Shown: positions 27,611-35,747 of the stretch, piece after piece
Layout: the number at the start of each line of letters is the position of its first letter
How positions within the stretch are numbered: position 1 is the stretch's first letter
Notes under the pieces: generated by a model
Database searches by the model: none
What the model saw: only the letters and a program-made list of their open reading frames with translations
What the model was told of the DNA's origin: nothing
Assembly (NCBI GenBank): GCA_021772935.1
Contig: JAJFLA010000046.1
Location: 248,001-312,000 of the forward strand
Reading direction: 5' to 3'
From: Gammaproteobacteria bacterium
Lineage (GTDB): Bacteria; Pseudomonadota; Gammaproteobacteria; Xanthomonadales; SZUA-36
DNA: 64,000 nucleotides
Position numbers and translations under genes: made by a program

Positions 27611-28605
27611 TGTCCAGGCGCACCACACCTGAAGTGTTTGGTCTGTCGTTTCTCGATGTGATCTCTTGTGGTTTCGGTGCGATCATCTTGTTACTGATCA
27701 TTACCAAGACGGTTCAGCCGCAAATTATTGAGGCTTCGACAGTCCGACTGGACGGTCGGGTCGCAGCTTTGCGGGAGCAGTTGATGGAGATCAGGGGCGA
27801 AACCAAAGTCCTCAACCGTGATTTGAATGCAAAACACGAGCAGTTATCCCAGCAGCAACAGCGGATTGCAATTTTAAGAGGCCATCTGGCCAGCGCCAGA
27901 TCTCAGCATGACACTCTGAACCTCAATACCAATGCTAATGACATTATTACCGGTCAATTGGCGATTGCCAGACAAGCGCTATCGGAAGAGATGAAACGCC
28001 TGCTAGGGACCCAGTACATGTCGAAAAATAATCTGATAGGTGGCATACCGGTCGACAGCGAATACATTATTTTTGTAATAGATACCTCCGGTTCCATGTT
28101 CTCTTATAGTTGGGAACGTATGTTGCAGGAATTGGAGGCGACATTGAGAATATATCCAAAGGTCAAGGGAATCCAGGTACTCAATGACATGGGTAAGTAC
28201 ATGTTCAGTCGTTACCGCGGTAAATGGATTCCAGATACACCCGGCCGCCGCCAGGTCATTTTACAAACCCTGCGCACCTGGAACGTGTTCAGTAACTCCA
28301 GCCCGGTCGAAGGTATCACCCAGGCCATCAGGAGTTTCCACGAACCGGGTAAAAAAATCAGTGTTTATGTTTTTGGTGACGAGTTTACCGGGGATTCCAT
28401 CGCCGATGTCGTCAACACGGTGGACCGGATTAACCAGGCTGACGCCGAAGGTAACCGGCTGGTACGCATACATGCCGTGGGCTTCCCGGTACAGTTTATC
28501 CGGGCTCCGCATATGCAAACTACAGGTATTCGCTTTGCCACACTGATGCGAGAACTCACTTATCGTAATGGAGGAACTTTTGTTGGCCTTAATGATTTTC
28601 GCTAA
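27610..28605 (+). CDS. Membrane-anchored VWA protein 2 with ExbD/MotB-like helix
   Basis: 332 residues from the ATG at 27610, which overlaps the stop of VWA 1. Same plan: helix about 12-32 with Asp16 in SFLDVISCGFGAIILLLI, coiled coil about 45-130, and a VWA domain with DTSGS (158-162). The Thr of the metal site is less clear than in protein 1 (NSSPVEG in place of GGTSL), so metal binding may be weaker. The N-terminal 30 residues closely resemble protein 1, while the VWA domains have diverged, which argues for an old duplication and possibly a heterodimer. Confidence 0.82.
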   Translation: MSRRTTPEVFGLSFLDVISCGFGAIILLLIITKTVQPQIIEASTVRLDGRVAALREQLMEIRGETKVLNRDLNAKHEQLSQQQQRIAILRGHLASARSQHDTLNLNTNANDIITGQLAIARQALSEEMKRLLGTQYMSKNNLIGGIPVDSEYIIFVIDTSGSMFSYSWERMLQELEATLRIYPKVKGIQVLNDMGKYMFSRYRGKWIPDTPGRRQVILQTLRTWNVFSNSSPVEGITQAIRSFHEPGKKISVYVFGDEFTGDSIADVVNTVDRINQADAEGNRLVRIHAVGFPVQFIRAPHMQTTGIRFATLMRELTYRNGGTFVGLNDFR

Positions 28606-29239
28606 AACTCGAACGCTGGCAGCCACAACAACCTGGCTAAGTATCCTGTTATTGATCAGCGCGTGTGGTACCAGACAAGTACTGGTACAGGGTCAGTTTC
28701 CAACACCCGTGATGGATAGAGTGCCAATAACGCTCGGTGTTTGGTATGAGGATGAATTTTCAAACCATGTGTTTTTCGATGAAACAAAAAGCAAATCCGA
28801 GGCGGATTGGATTGTGGAAACAGGTCCGGCCCAGGTGGCCATGTGGAATACGCTGCTTGCTGGAATGTTTGAAAACCTGGTCCATATACAAGCTCGCCCC
28901 AGTGCTGACAGTCAGAGCCCTTTAGTCGATGCAATACTAATCCCCCATGTTGAGGAGTTACAGTACACTCTTCCCAGTCAGACCAATGTCAACGTATACG
29001 AAATCTGGTTGCGTTACCGTTTTGAAGTGGTCAGCACTCGTGGTGAGGCAATTGCTGAGTTATCCATGACCGCCTACGGCAAGACCCCTACCGCCTTTTT
29101 AAAAAATAGCGAAAAAGCCATTAATCTCGCGGCAATCATGGCCCTTCGGGATGCTGGCGCCCATTTTGCACTCAATTTTTCCCATGAGCCGGCACTTCAG
29201 CAATGGTTACATCAATTTGGGACGACAGAGCTTGATTAA
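28592..29239 (+). CDS. Lipoprotein, unknown function
   Basis: About 215 residues. The signal peptide ends in the lipobox LLISAC. Start choice is uncertain: GGAGGA at 28569-28574 favours a TTG at 28583, while the ATG at 28592 gives a normal signal; an ATG at 28568 overlaps the previous gene by 38 bp. The mature part begins with VPITLGVWYEDEFSNHVF, has a two-layer alpha/beta look, and contains EIWLRYRFEVVSTRGEAIAEL, a pattern seen in several outer-membrane-linked lipoproteins. I cannot name the family. Fifth from last domain type of the operon that is anchored by lipid. Confidence 0.62.
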   Translation: MIFAKTRTLAATTTWLSILLLISACGTRQVLVQGQFPTPVMDRVPITLGVWYEDEFSNHVFFDETKSKSEADWIVETGPAQVAMWNTLLAGMFENLVHIQARPSADSQSPLVDAILIPHVEELQYTLPSQTNVNVYEIWLRYRFEVVSTRGEAIAELSMTAYGKTPTAFLKNSEKAINLAAIMALRDAGAHFALNFSHEPALQQWLHQFGTTELD

Positions 29240-29900
29240 TCCACCTCACAGACTGCTGCCAATTACCACTACGATCATGCTACTCAGCGGTTGTGTGACC
29301 GCAACTGTCGATGAGATGGTTTTCAACGAACCCACTGCCGGTATTGGAAATTCAACCGTGGTCATCCTGGGCCGGCGTCAAGCCAGTGACCAGGATACTG
29401 AACTGAGCTTTGTCGAGTGTGTCGGCAAACACATATCAAGTCGGGATAAATCCATCATCGTATTGGGAGAGTTGGATTTTATTGACGCGCTGTACCCCTG
29501 GTTTGAACCACGCACTGCACCCTTGCGCCCTACAGCACTTAAAAAGTTGATGCAACGCCGACCGGTGGCACAAAAAATGGCTGAGCTCAATACCGAATAC
29601 ATGATCTGGATTAATGGCAACACCGAACGGACCCATTCAATGAGTTCTATGTCTTGCACCCTGAGTCCTGCTGGTGGTGGCTGTTTCGGTTTTTCACATT
29701 GGAGCGACGAATCTAATTATGAAGCCGTGATCTGGAACTTTACAGATATGGCTGAGGTCGGTCGTGTTAGCACCAACGCCAGCGGTCAGTCTTATATGCC
29801 TGCAATTTTCATCCCCATTCCCATTATTGCGCCGGTCAAGGGAACTGCCTGTAATGGTATTGGAGATCAACTGCTGAAGTTCCTGTCCGCTCATTATTGA
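29232..29900 (+). CDS. Lipoprotein, unknown function
   Basis: I favour the TTG at 29232, which overlaps the end of the preceding gene and gives a short lipoprotein signal (MINPPHRLLPITTTIMLLSGC, Cys21). The frame is open up to an ATG at 29151, but that would put 27 non-signal residues in front. About 222 residues. Mature region: FNEPTAGIGNSTVVILGRRQ, one Cys pair region (SMSCTLSPAGGGCFGFS) that could form a disulfide, and a Pro/Ile-rich ending. Not recognised. Third case in this operon of a lipoprotein start nested in the upstream stop. Confidence 0.58.
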   Translation: MINPPHRLLPITTTIMLLSGCVTATVDEMVFNEPTAGIGNSTVVILGRRQASDQDTELSFVECVGKHISSRDKSIIVLGELDFIDALYPWFEPRTAPLRPTALKKLMQRRPVAQKMAELNTEYMIWINGNTERTHSMSSMSCTLSPAGGGCFGFSHWSDESNYEAVIWNFTDMAEVGRVSTNASGQSYMPAIFIPIPIIAPVKGTACNGIGDQLLKFLSAHY

Positions 29901-29911
29901 TGGAGGTAAAC

Positions 29912-31351
29912 ATGGACAGAATCGGCAACAGGTTTTCTGGGTTTCCAGGCATGCTATGCAAACTTGCTGTGATGGTTGCCTGTGTCAGTCAGCCACTGAT
30001 AGGTGATGCGGATGCTTTGTTGTTCTCAGCCAAAAAAGAAAAGTCCGTTGGCCGTGAAATGCACAATGAAATGATGGCCGAAGGTGCAGCCTACGACAAT
30101 CAGGCTTTACAGGATTATGTAAATCGCATCGGTCAGAGCCTGGTAGCCAATAGTGACCGCCCCAAGTTTCCGTTTACCTTTACCGTTCTTGATAATCCAG
30201 ATATCAACGCGTTCGCAACCCCGGGTGGATATATCTATATCAATCGGGGTCTGATGGCCTATCTGGATAATGAGGCAGAGCTGGCGGGTGTAATTTCTCA
30301 CGAAATTGGCCATATTACCGCTCGCCACCCATCACGTCAGAAGACAGCCAATGTAAGCAATAAAACTTTGGGCTTCCTGGCCTATGTTTTCACTGGCAGC
30401 CGGGATGTCGCGGAGGCAGCCTCCATGGCAGGTACTGCGCTGGTTCGGGGTTACGGTAGAGAACACGAACTGGAAGCCGATGGTCTGGGTGCCCGTTATA
30501 TGCACGCGACCGGATATGATCCCTACGTGTTGCTGGACGTGATCGGAGTGCTCAAACGCCAGGAACAGTTCCAACGCCTGAAAGCCAGGTCTTCTGGTAA
30601 GCAGCTCGGTAGTTATCATGGTCTGTACTCGACCCATCCAAGGAATGATGCCCGTCTGCAACAGGTGATTCGAACCTCGGGAGAATTGGATCAAACCACA
30701 CAGGACCCTTCACGCCCTGGTGAGTTCAAGCAACAAATGGAAGGTCTGGCCTGGGGCGCGAGTTCCCAGAATCAACGATCAGATGATCGCTATTACCATA
30801 ACAAGCTGGGTTTCACTTTGATCCAACCGCAAGGCTGGGATGTGAAGGCGGGTTCAAAGGCTATCGTGGCAAGTTCCAGTGCCGCTGATAGCTCTCTGAC
30901 CATTAGTGTACGTAAGCTTGATAACAGTATTAAACTGCGTAAAGTGTTGGAAAACAATGTAACCGGCAGTTTATCCGCCGGTAAAGAACTCGACCAGACT
31001 GGATTGCTTGGATATACCGCCGTTGCCAGCATCAATACTGATTCCCGACGGGTGGCTGCGATAAACTACAAAAACATCACCTATCTGTTTGAAGGCAAAG
31101 CCTCTGATTTTGCCAACGCGGACAAAACCCTTTTAAGTATGGTCGAAAGTTTCCGTCCCATACACCCGAATGAACGGCAAACCGGTAAACCCCATTTCAT
31201 CCACTACATTCAGGTTCCACGTGGTGCCACACTGGCGAGTCTTGCGGTCGGTATCCGCATCCCTGATGCAGAAAGCCGTTTACGTTTATTAAATGGTTTT
31301 TATCCACGTGGAGAGCCTCGAACCGGGGACTGGATCAAGGTGATTCGTTAA
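29912..31351 (+). CDS. M48-family periplasmic metalloprotease
   Basis: Zinc metallopeptidase related to BepA/LoiP-type proteases of outer-membrane quality control. The ATG at 29912 has GGAGG 7 bases upstream; 479 residues. Signal peptide about 1-35; zinc motif HEIGH (130-134) in VISHEIGHITARHP; third ligand in the REHELEADGLGARY segment. The second half carries a domain with GFTLIQPQGWDVK and a C-terminal LysM-like stretch (PRGATLASLAVGI...LRLLNGFYP...GDWIKVI). Last gene of the operon, so it may mature or proofread the complex built by the upstream genes. Confidence 0.88.
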   Translation: MDRIGNRFSGFPGMLCKLAVMVACVSQPLIGDADALLFSAKKEKSVGREMHNEMMAEGAAYDNQALQDYVNRIGQSLVANSDRPKFPFTFTVLDNPDINAFATPGGYIYINRGLMAYLDNEAELAGVISHEIGHITARHPSRQKTANVSNKTLGFLAYVFTGSRDVAEAASMAGTALVRGYGREHELEADGLGARYMHATGYDPYVLLDVIGVLKRQEQFQRLKARSSGKQLGSYHGLYSTHPRNDARLQQVIRTSGELDQTTQDPSRPGEFKQQMEGLAWGASSQNQRSDDRYYHNKLGFTLIQPQGWDVKAGSKAIVASSSAADSSLTISVRKLDNSIKLRKVLENNVTGSLSAGKELDQTGLLGYTAVASINTDSRRVAAINYKNITYLFEGKASDFANADKTLLSMVESFRPIHPNERQTGKPHFIHYIQVPRGATLASLAVGIRIPDAESRLRLLNGFYPRGEPRTGDWIKVIR

Positions 31352-31364
31352 AAAACATGAATAA

Positions 31365-31520
31365 AATGGAGGCGATGTCAGGATCATCGCCAGTATCGAA
31401 GACCCAGCAGTTATTCAGAAGATACTTCCTCACCTGGGTGGCAAAGCATTTTCTGCAACAACTGGTCTGCTACCGGATTACCGGGCCCCGCCAAACCTAC
31501 CAATGGGCCTGTTTGTTTGA
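31365..31520 (+). pseudogene. C-terminal remnant of an IS91-like (Y2) transposase
   Basis: The frame reads NGGDVRIIASIEDPAVIQKI, then LPHLG, a gap and RAPPNLPMGLFV before a TGA at 31518-31520. This matches the end of rolling-circle transposases: a zinc-site remnant GG, then RIIA-IEDP-VI-KIL-HLG and a RAPP segment. Everything upstream of the GG is missing; the fragment begins 14 bp after the M48 stop. Its last 25 bases are also the first bases of the 256-bp direct repeat. Confidence 0.65.
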
Positions 31521-31751
31521 AGGAATGAACCCAACCACAACACTGATTTGCCGCTCCCAATTTGGTAGCGGTATGACTCATTTCGCCTGGGCTTCGGAAT
31601 TGGCATGAAATAGAGCGTTAATCGGGCAAGTTTCAGTCCTAGCCAATCAACCAGTGAAATCATTCGCAGCGAGCCATGCAAAAAACTGAAGTAAAGCGAG
31701 GTCTAATATACGCAGTTTTTTGGCAATATAGCTTTAATGCTGCCTATACTC
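31496..31751. repeat. 256-bp direct repeat, left copy, bounding the island
   Basis: Matches 36850-37105 with three single-base differences, all G/A. It starts inside the transposase 3' end (CCTACCAATGGGCCTG) and runs about 230 bp past its stop to GCTGCCTATACTC. It has the position of the origin end of an IS91-like element. Confidence 0.95.
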
Positions 31752-31767
31752 ATTGATCTATTGCTTT

Positions 31768-32730
31768 CTAATCGCCATTTGAGTTTAAACAGACAGGCAA
31801 TACAGCATGAATACTTGCTCTTTTTTCTTGAAGTTTCTTGGCGATATTGAAAGTTAAAGGATCAAAGTTTTTAATTGATTCAATTGGCACATAACCTTCT
31901 TCAGGTTTTTCCAAAACACTTGTCCGATCCCGCAAGAAGGTTTCATCCTTTTCATGCAGGTATTCCCAACCACCATTAGCAAAAGAATACCCAATATCAG
32001 ATATTTTAACTTTTAGATTGTTGTGCCTAGAGAGACTTAAAGCACACTGAATAACCTCAGAATAGTGATCTTCTGAGCAGCTTGAGCCCACGGGATCATC
32101 AGAAAGCAATGAGTCAAAAGCATACAGATCGGAGAGCAGAAAACTGATTTTTAATGGCACAATTTGTTCAGCTTTACCTTTCAACGAAACCAAAAGAAAA
32201 ATCTCTCTAAACAGACTTTCCTTAATCACTGTAAGATCAATTGAGAAATATAGTTTTTTAAAGAATGAATCAAAATCATCCATGATAAACAGATTCGATG
32301 AATCTTTAATAATGAGATCAACTTCACTGCAAACACTGAGATATTTTTTAACCTTTTTGTTCTTCAAACCAATTGTTTCTTGTAATCCTTCCAATCTTTT
32401 TCGAATTGTTGGCAGTTTGTGAATTATTGCTTTGGTTGTAGCAATCTCTTCATCATTTTCATCAATCAGTGTAATGTCATCTACAGAAATGGAGCCTTTA
32501 TCTTTGAGGTGAATATTTTGTCTGCCATCAAGTAGATCATCTGAATAATTGTCTAGCTTTCTTAGTTTCGCTTCTGTTTGATTTGAAAATGATTCTGTGA
32601 CCTCCACCCCCAGTATGAAATCCTTTTCTCCTTCAATAAAAAAATCTGGTGATTCATGAGCAATAGGTTCAACGGAAAACTTCCCCCCATATACCATTTG
32701 GAAGAGCTCTTTCTCTTCGTCTTTATTCAT
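31768..32730 (-). CDS. Island protein with PD-(D/E)xK-like motif, unknown
   Basis: 320 residues, acidic, Asp/Ser/Lys-rich, no signal or membrane segment. Near the N-terminus SPDF (27-30) and VEVTE (42-46) are spaced like the PD...(D/E)xK core of restriction-type nucleases, but Thr stands where Lys is usual. The stop lies 17 bp from the left direct repeat. It overlaps the upstream island gene by 8 bp, so the two are made together. Base composition is far more AT-rich than the surrounding chromosome. A nuclease role is only an inference. Confidence 0.55.
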   Translation of the reverse strand: MNKDEEKELFQMVYGGKFSVEPIAHESPDFFIEGEKDFILGVEVTESFSNQTEAKLRKLDNYSDDLLDGRQNIHLKDKGSISVDDITLIDENDEEIATTKAIIHKLPTIRKRLEGLQETIGLKNKKVKKYLSVCSEVDLIIKDSSNLFIMDDFDSFFKKLYFSIDLTVIKESLFREIFLLVSLKGKAEQIVPLKISFLLSDLYAFDSLLSDDPVGSSCSEDHYSEVIQCALSLSRHNNLKVKISDIGYSFANGGWEYLHEKDETFLRDRTSVLEKPEEGYVPIESIKNFDPLTFNIAKKLQEKRASIHAVLPVCLNSNGD

Positions 32731-33748
32731 CAGATTTTAAATCAACAAACTTTGAGATATTCTCACGGTTAATATGCTTACCAAAATTTTTCATATCAAA
32801 CCCTCGGAAATTTGCTTCAGCAATGAAATCCCCGAACACTAAAGTCTGTTCACCTAGAACTTCTACTGGTACTTTTATCCCACCTTTAATCATCGCTGGA
32901 GCAGTCTCCTCAAAAACTTTGGCACCAAATTTCATAACTTCTTCATCGGTCCATCCTCTCATATACGGATTTTGTTGATACCAGATCGTTCTTGCTTCAT
33001 GCCGTTTTAAAGGGCTTTTCTGAATTTCCTCTTTCTGTACAAACTCATCCCATGAAAAGTTATCCGGGTGAACATATTCAACTCCGCTACCATTAAACTG
33101 ACCCCATGCGAGAACTAAGTAGTTCAAGTACTCTTCAACCTTTCTTGGCACTGGACTAGGCCCGTCAATTCTCAAAACTGATGAAGCTCTATTTTTATAT
33201 TGGTGTGTTTCTGTTATTAGAATTACTAAATTAACCTCATTGAACCTCCTAGAAAAGTCTTCTCTCGTTTGTTTGAGGCGTGCTTGAATCCTATGAGACA
33301 GTATTTCAGGGGATAGGACACTGACTGAATCATTGAGGATTACCAATATTCCTATAGAATCAGGGATATTGAAAATCATTTTAGTAGCTGAGATTTGTGA
33401 ATTTGAGTTCTTAAAATAATACTCAATAAGTTGTGTAGTTTTCGAAATTATTTTCTTCTGTATTTCTTCTTTATTGGGTGCATGGTCAAGAATTTTGTTG
33501 ATATCCATTCCTCCAAAAAACATCGGATACCAATCTTCTTTCTCATGTTCATCCATGAATCCTTGAATCTTCTGGGCTTGGTCTTGGGTTATACATTTCT
33601 GTTCGAAGACTACATTTCTTCCAAGACCAAAATAGTCTGCTTTTTTACTACCAGAAAGACCACCCAGATCAAGATCATCAATTAACTCCACTGAAGGCAG
33701 GGTTTTCATGAATTGTTCAAATCTGTTTTCTATTGAAGTCACTGCCAT
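32723..33748 (-). CDS. Island protein with D-x10-ExK motif, putative nuclease
   Basis: 341 residues. KKADYFGLGRNVVFEQK has Asp38, then a hydrophobic strand, then Glu49-Gln-Lys51, the layout of the PD-(D/E)xK catalytic core. The middle holds two hydrophobic strands (IGILVILND, VNLVILITE) that would suit the same fold. No membrane segment. It lies 5' of, and overlaps, the other nuclease-like gene, suggesting a two-subunit effector. Upstream are 160 bp before the next gene. No named family recognised; AT-rich composition points to acquisition with the island. Confidence 0.58.
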   Translation of the reverse strand: MAVTSIENRFEQFMKTLPSVELIDDLDLGGLSGSKKADYFGLGRNVVFEQKCITQDQAQKIQGFMDEHEKEDWYPMFFGGMDINKILDHAPNKEEIQKKIISKTTQLIEYYFKNSNSQISATKMIFNIPDSIGILVILNDSVSVLSPEILSHRIQARLKQTREDFSRRFNEVNLVILITETHQYKNRASSVLRIDGPSPVPRKVEEYLNYLVLAWGQFNGSGVEYVHPDNFSWDEFVQKEEIQKSPLKRHEARTIWYQQNPYMRGWTDEEVMKFGAKVFEETAPAMIKGGIKVPVEVLGEQTLVFGDFIAEANFRGFDMKNFGKHINRENISKFVDLKSDE

Positions 33749-33907
33749 TATTACCTGCTTTTTTTACTATGGGATTACTCAAAGCTCAGTGAAGTTATCC
33801 TGTACGATCTTTCGGAGTTACTCCAATCATGACTGTACAAAAATGGTGAAAGAGCAGATAGCCCTTTCACCTTAGCGAAACAAATCTCACATTAGTTGAG
33901 ACTGCTG

Positions 33908-34150
33908 TCAATGCTTCCTGTCTTTTGGAGGATGCGGATCGTTACCATAACTATCCTTATCTCTGATGCGACCATCCGGTCTGTGAATGACCACCTCAGC
34001 ACGTCCCCGGATTGCTTGATCACGAGCCTGCTCAATGGCTTTACCTTGCGTGGAATGTGTTGACCCAACCTTGCTCGCACCTTCTTTTCGAGTTGCCCAA
34101 CCCTTGGTTGGATGCGGTACTACATGAATATTTTTTTTACCACTCATCAT
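33908..34150 (-). CDS. DUF2188-like small protein
   Basis: 80 residues from ATG at 34150, with GGAG 4 bases upstream (or the next ATG at 34147, spacing 7). The sequence KKNIHVVPHPTKGWATRKEG...SKVGSTHSTQGKAIEQARDQA...EVVIHRPDGRIRDKDSYG fits the small DUF2188 family; its function is unknown. The frame extends to 34264 but those residues cross the divergent promoter region. It is divergent from the XRE regulator gene. Confidence 0.75.
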   Translation of the reverse strand: MMSGKKNIHVVPHPTKGWATRKEGASKVGSTHSTQGKAIEQARDQAIRGRAEVVIHRPDGRIRDKDSYGNDPHPPKDRKH

Positions 34151-34201
34151 CGTTCTCCAAAATATAAAATACTTGCACAATACGTTTATGTAAACTAATA
34201 T

Positions 34202-34275
34202 CACTACGCTTTGTATAGTACTTGGTTCAAAAAAATCCCACAACGTGGGCGTTAAGATAAACACTACGCTTTGTA
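34202..34275. promoter_or_regulatory. Repeated operator-like sequence between divergent island genes
   Basis: CACTACGCTTTGTA occurs at 34202-34215 and again at 34262-34275, exactly 60 bp apart, in the space between the DUF2188-like gene and the XRE gene. Sixty bp is near six helical turns. These are candidate binding sites for the XRE regulator made next to them. Confidence 0.5.
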
Positions 34276-34289
34276 AGGATGAATGTCAA

Positions 34290-34631
34290 ATGAAAAACGA
34301 CAGCCTATTCTGTTCACGCATGATTTCCACTCGGAAGAAACTAAAACTGAGCCAAGAACAATTGGCTAAAAACGCTAAAATGGCTCCTGCCGCAATCTCT
34401 CATTTTGAAACAGGCGCAAGAAAACCGTCTTTTGATAATCTGAGACGTTTAGCAGATGTTTTGAGTGTTACCGCTGATTATTTACTTGGTCGGACTGCTG
34501 ACCCTCATGGATTTGTAGAAGCTGATGCAGCTCTTCGCCATGGAATTAATGCTCTTTCACAGGAGCAAAAGGATTTTGCCATGGAAGTAATTCAATCATT
34601 AGGGAAGAAAAATCTAGCGAGTTCGTCTTAG
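34290..34631 (+). CDS. XRE-family transcriptional regulator
   Basis: 113 residues from ATG at 34290 with AAGG 11 bases upstream; the longer frame to 34245 runs into the operator repeat. Helix-turn-helix at about 11-65 (LSQEQLAKNAKMAPAAISHFETGARKPS...YLLGR), then a helical tail. It lies 9 bp before an ImmA/IrrE-type peptidase gene; such pairs regulate mobile elements and stress genes, with the peptidase cleaving the repressor. Likely a repressor of itself and perhaps of the divergent gene. Confidence 0.88.
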   Translation: MKNDSLFCSRMISTRKKLKLSQEQLAKNAKMAPAAISHFETGARKPSFDNLRRLADVLSVTADYLLGRTADPHGFVEADAALRHGINALSQEQKDFAMEVIQSLGKKNLASSS

Positions 34632-34640
34632 TTTGCGACG

Positions 34641-35495
34641 ATGGGTGATTTTCCTTCCCGCCTTGCGGAACAATTGCTGAGAGAACGGTTCTTTGTAAGA
34701 GAACTACCAGTTAACCTAAATTCTATCGCTGACTCTCTCAGTATAGATTTGAAACCCATGCCCTCATCTGCTGACGGCGTTTCGGGGATGCTGCTGAGAC
34801 TAAATAATCAATTTGCGATTTGCTATGCAACTCACATTAAGAGCAGAGGATTCCAGAGATTTTCAATTGCCCATGAATTGGGGCACTATTTCCTTCCGAG
34901 TCACCCCGAAAGAGTTTTCATAAATGGTATTCACTTATCAAATGCAGGGTTTGAAAGCAATAAGGTTTTGGAACAAGAAGCTGATCAATTTGCGGCTAGT
35001 TTTCTTATGCCTGCTTATTTGTTTGATGCTGCTATTGACAGCTTAGACATCAGTATAGACAACGTAAAGAATTTAGCAGACCTTTGTGAAACTTCTTTGA
35101 TTGCAACAGCAATTCGGTTAATACAAAGAACAAGTGAGCCTGCGGCTGTAATAGTCAGTTCAGGAGTAAATATTGACTACGCTTTTCTTTCTGATGCTCT
35201 GAAAGAGTTTCCAAAACTCACATGGCTGAAGAAAGGGCAACCTTTACCGAGAGCAAGCGTGACCCATGACATTCTCAGTCATCGACAATCCAACAAAAAT
35301 CGTGATGAGGCCACGGGAGACTTTCAGGAATGGTTTGGCGGGTCAATACAAGGTGAAATCTATGAAGAGGTCATCAAATTGGGGACGTATGGCAAAACGC
35401 TGACGATTCTGGATTGCTCTGATCTACCAACACTGGATGAGTTGGGTGAGGAACATGATTTAATTGAATCATGGACACCTAGATTTCGGCGGTGA
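34641..35495 (+). CDS. ImmA/IrrE-family metallopeptidase
   Basis: 284 residues. The zinc motif HELGH (78-82) in RFSIAHELGHYFLPS and the following EQEADQFAASFLMP are typical of ImmA/IrrE peptidases, which cut or release XRE repressors. The C-terminal part (about 170-284) is longer than in the simplest members and carries DHDILSHRQSNK-like polar sequence; its role is unclear. It shares an operon with the XRE gene and overlaps the tail of the next, opposite-strand gene by 17 bp. Confidence 0.88.
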   Translation: MGDFPSRLAEQLLRERFFVRELPVNLNSIADSLSIDLKPMPSSADGVSGMLLRLNNQFAICYATHIKSRGFQRFSIAHELGHYFLPSHPERVFINGIHLSNAGFESNKVLEQEADQFAASFLMPAYLFDAAIDSLDISIDNVKNLADLCETSLIATAIRLIQRTSEPAAVIVSSGVNIDYAFLSDALKEFPKLTWLKKGQPLPRASVTHDILSHRQSNKNRDEATGDFQEWFGGSIQGEIYEEVIKLGTYGKTLTILDCSDLPTLDELGEEHDLIESWTPRFRR

Positions 35496-35739
35496 TTTGG
35501 TCAAATCGAGACTGTAGAAGTTCGGATTTGATCTGACACATTACCAAATAAGTGACCCCGCCTTGTGCAACCGATTCTTCAAACCCGAGTTCAAATAATT
35601 CAGATGGCAATCCCCAATACCCTAAGTAGGCACCCCTAAATGCCTCTCCGTGAATGTATAGAAGCCCCACAAATACTGGAATAAGAATCGCCATGTTCTT
35701 AAAGAACTGACCGAATTTATCTTTGGTTGTTGTATTCAC
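35479..35739 (-). CDS. Small membrane protein of the island
   Basis: 86 residues with one clear helix (about 15-30, MAILIPVFVGLLYIHG) and a second part AYLGYWGLPSELFELGFEESVAQGG. It follows the next upstream gene by 8 bp, so they are probably co-transcribed. The stop overlaps the ImmA gene end to end. It could be a truncated form of a longer membrane protein. Not recognised. Confidence 0.55.
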   Translation of the reverse strand: MNTTTKDKFGQFFKNMAILIPVFVGLLYIHGEAFRGAYLGYWGLPSELFELGFEESVAQGGVTYLVMCQIKSELLQSRFDQITAEI

Positions 35740-35747
35740 AATTTCTA

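Noticed and set aside
14830-31351. Zorya-type or gliding-motor assignment of the accessory block
   Set aside because: The channel protein lacks the long cytoplasmic tail of ZorA, no OmpA-like ZorB or ZorC/D helicase-type genes are present, and no GldM-like protein was seen.
31357-31608. 83-codon frame at the start of the island
   Set aside because: It runs in a different frame from the transposase remnant, which explains the sequence better.
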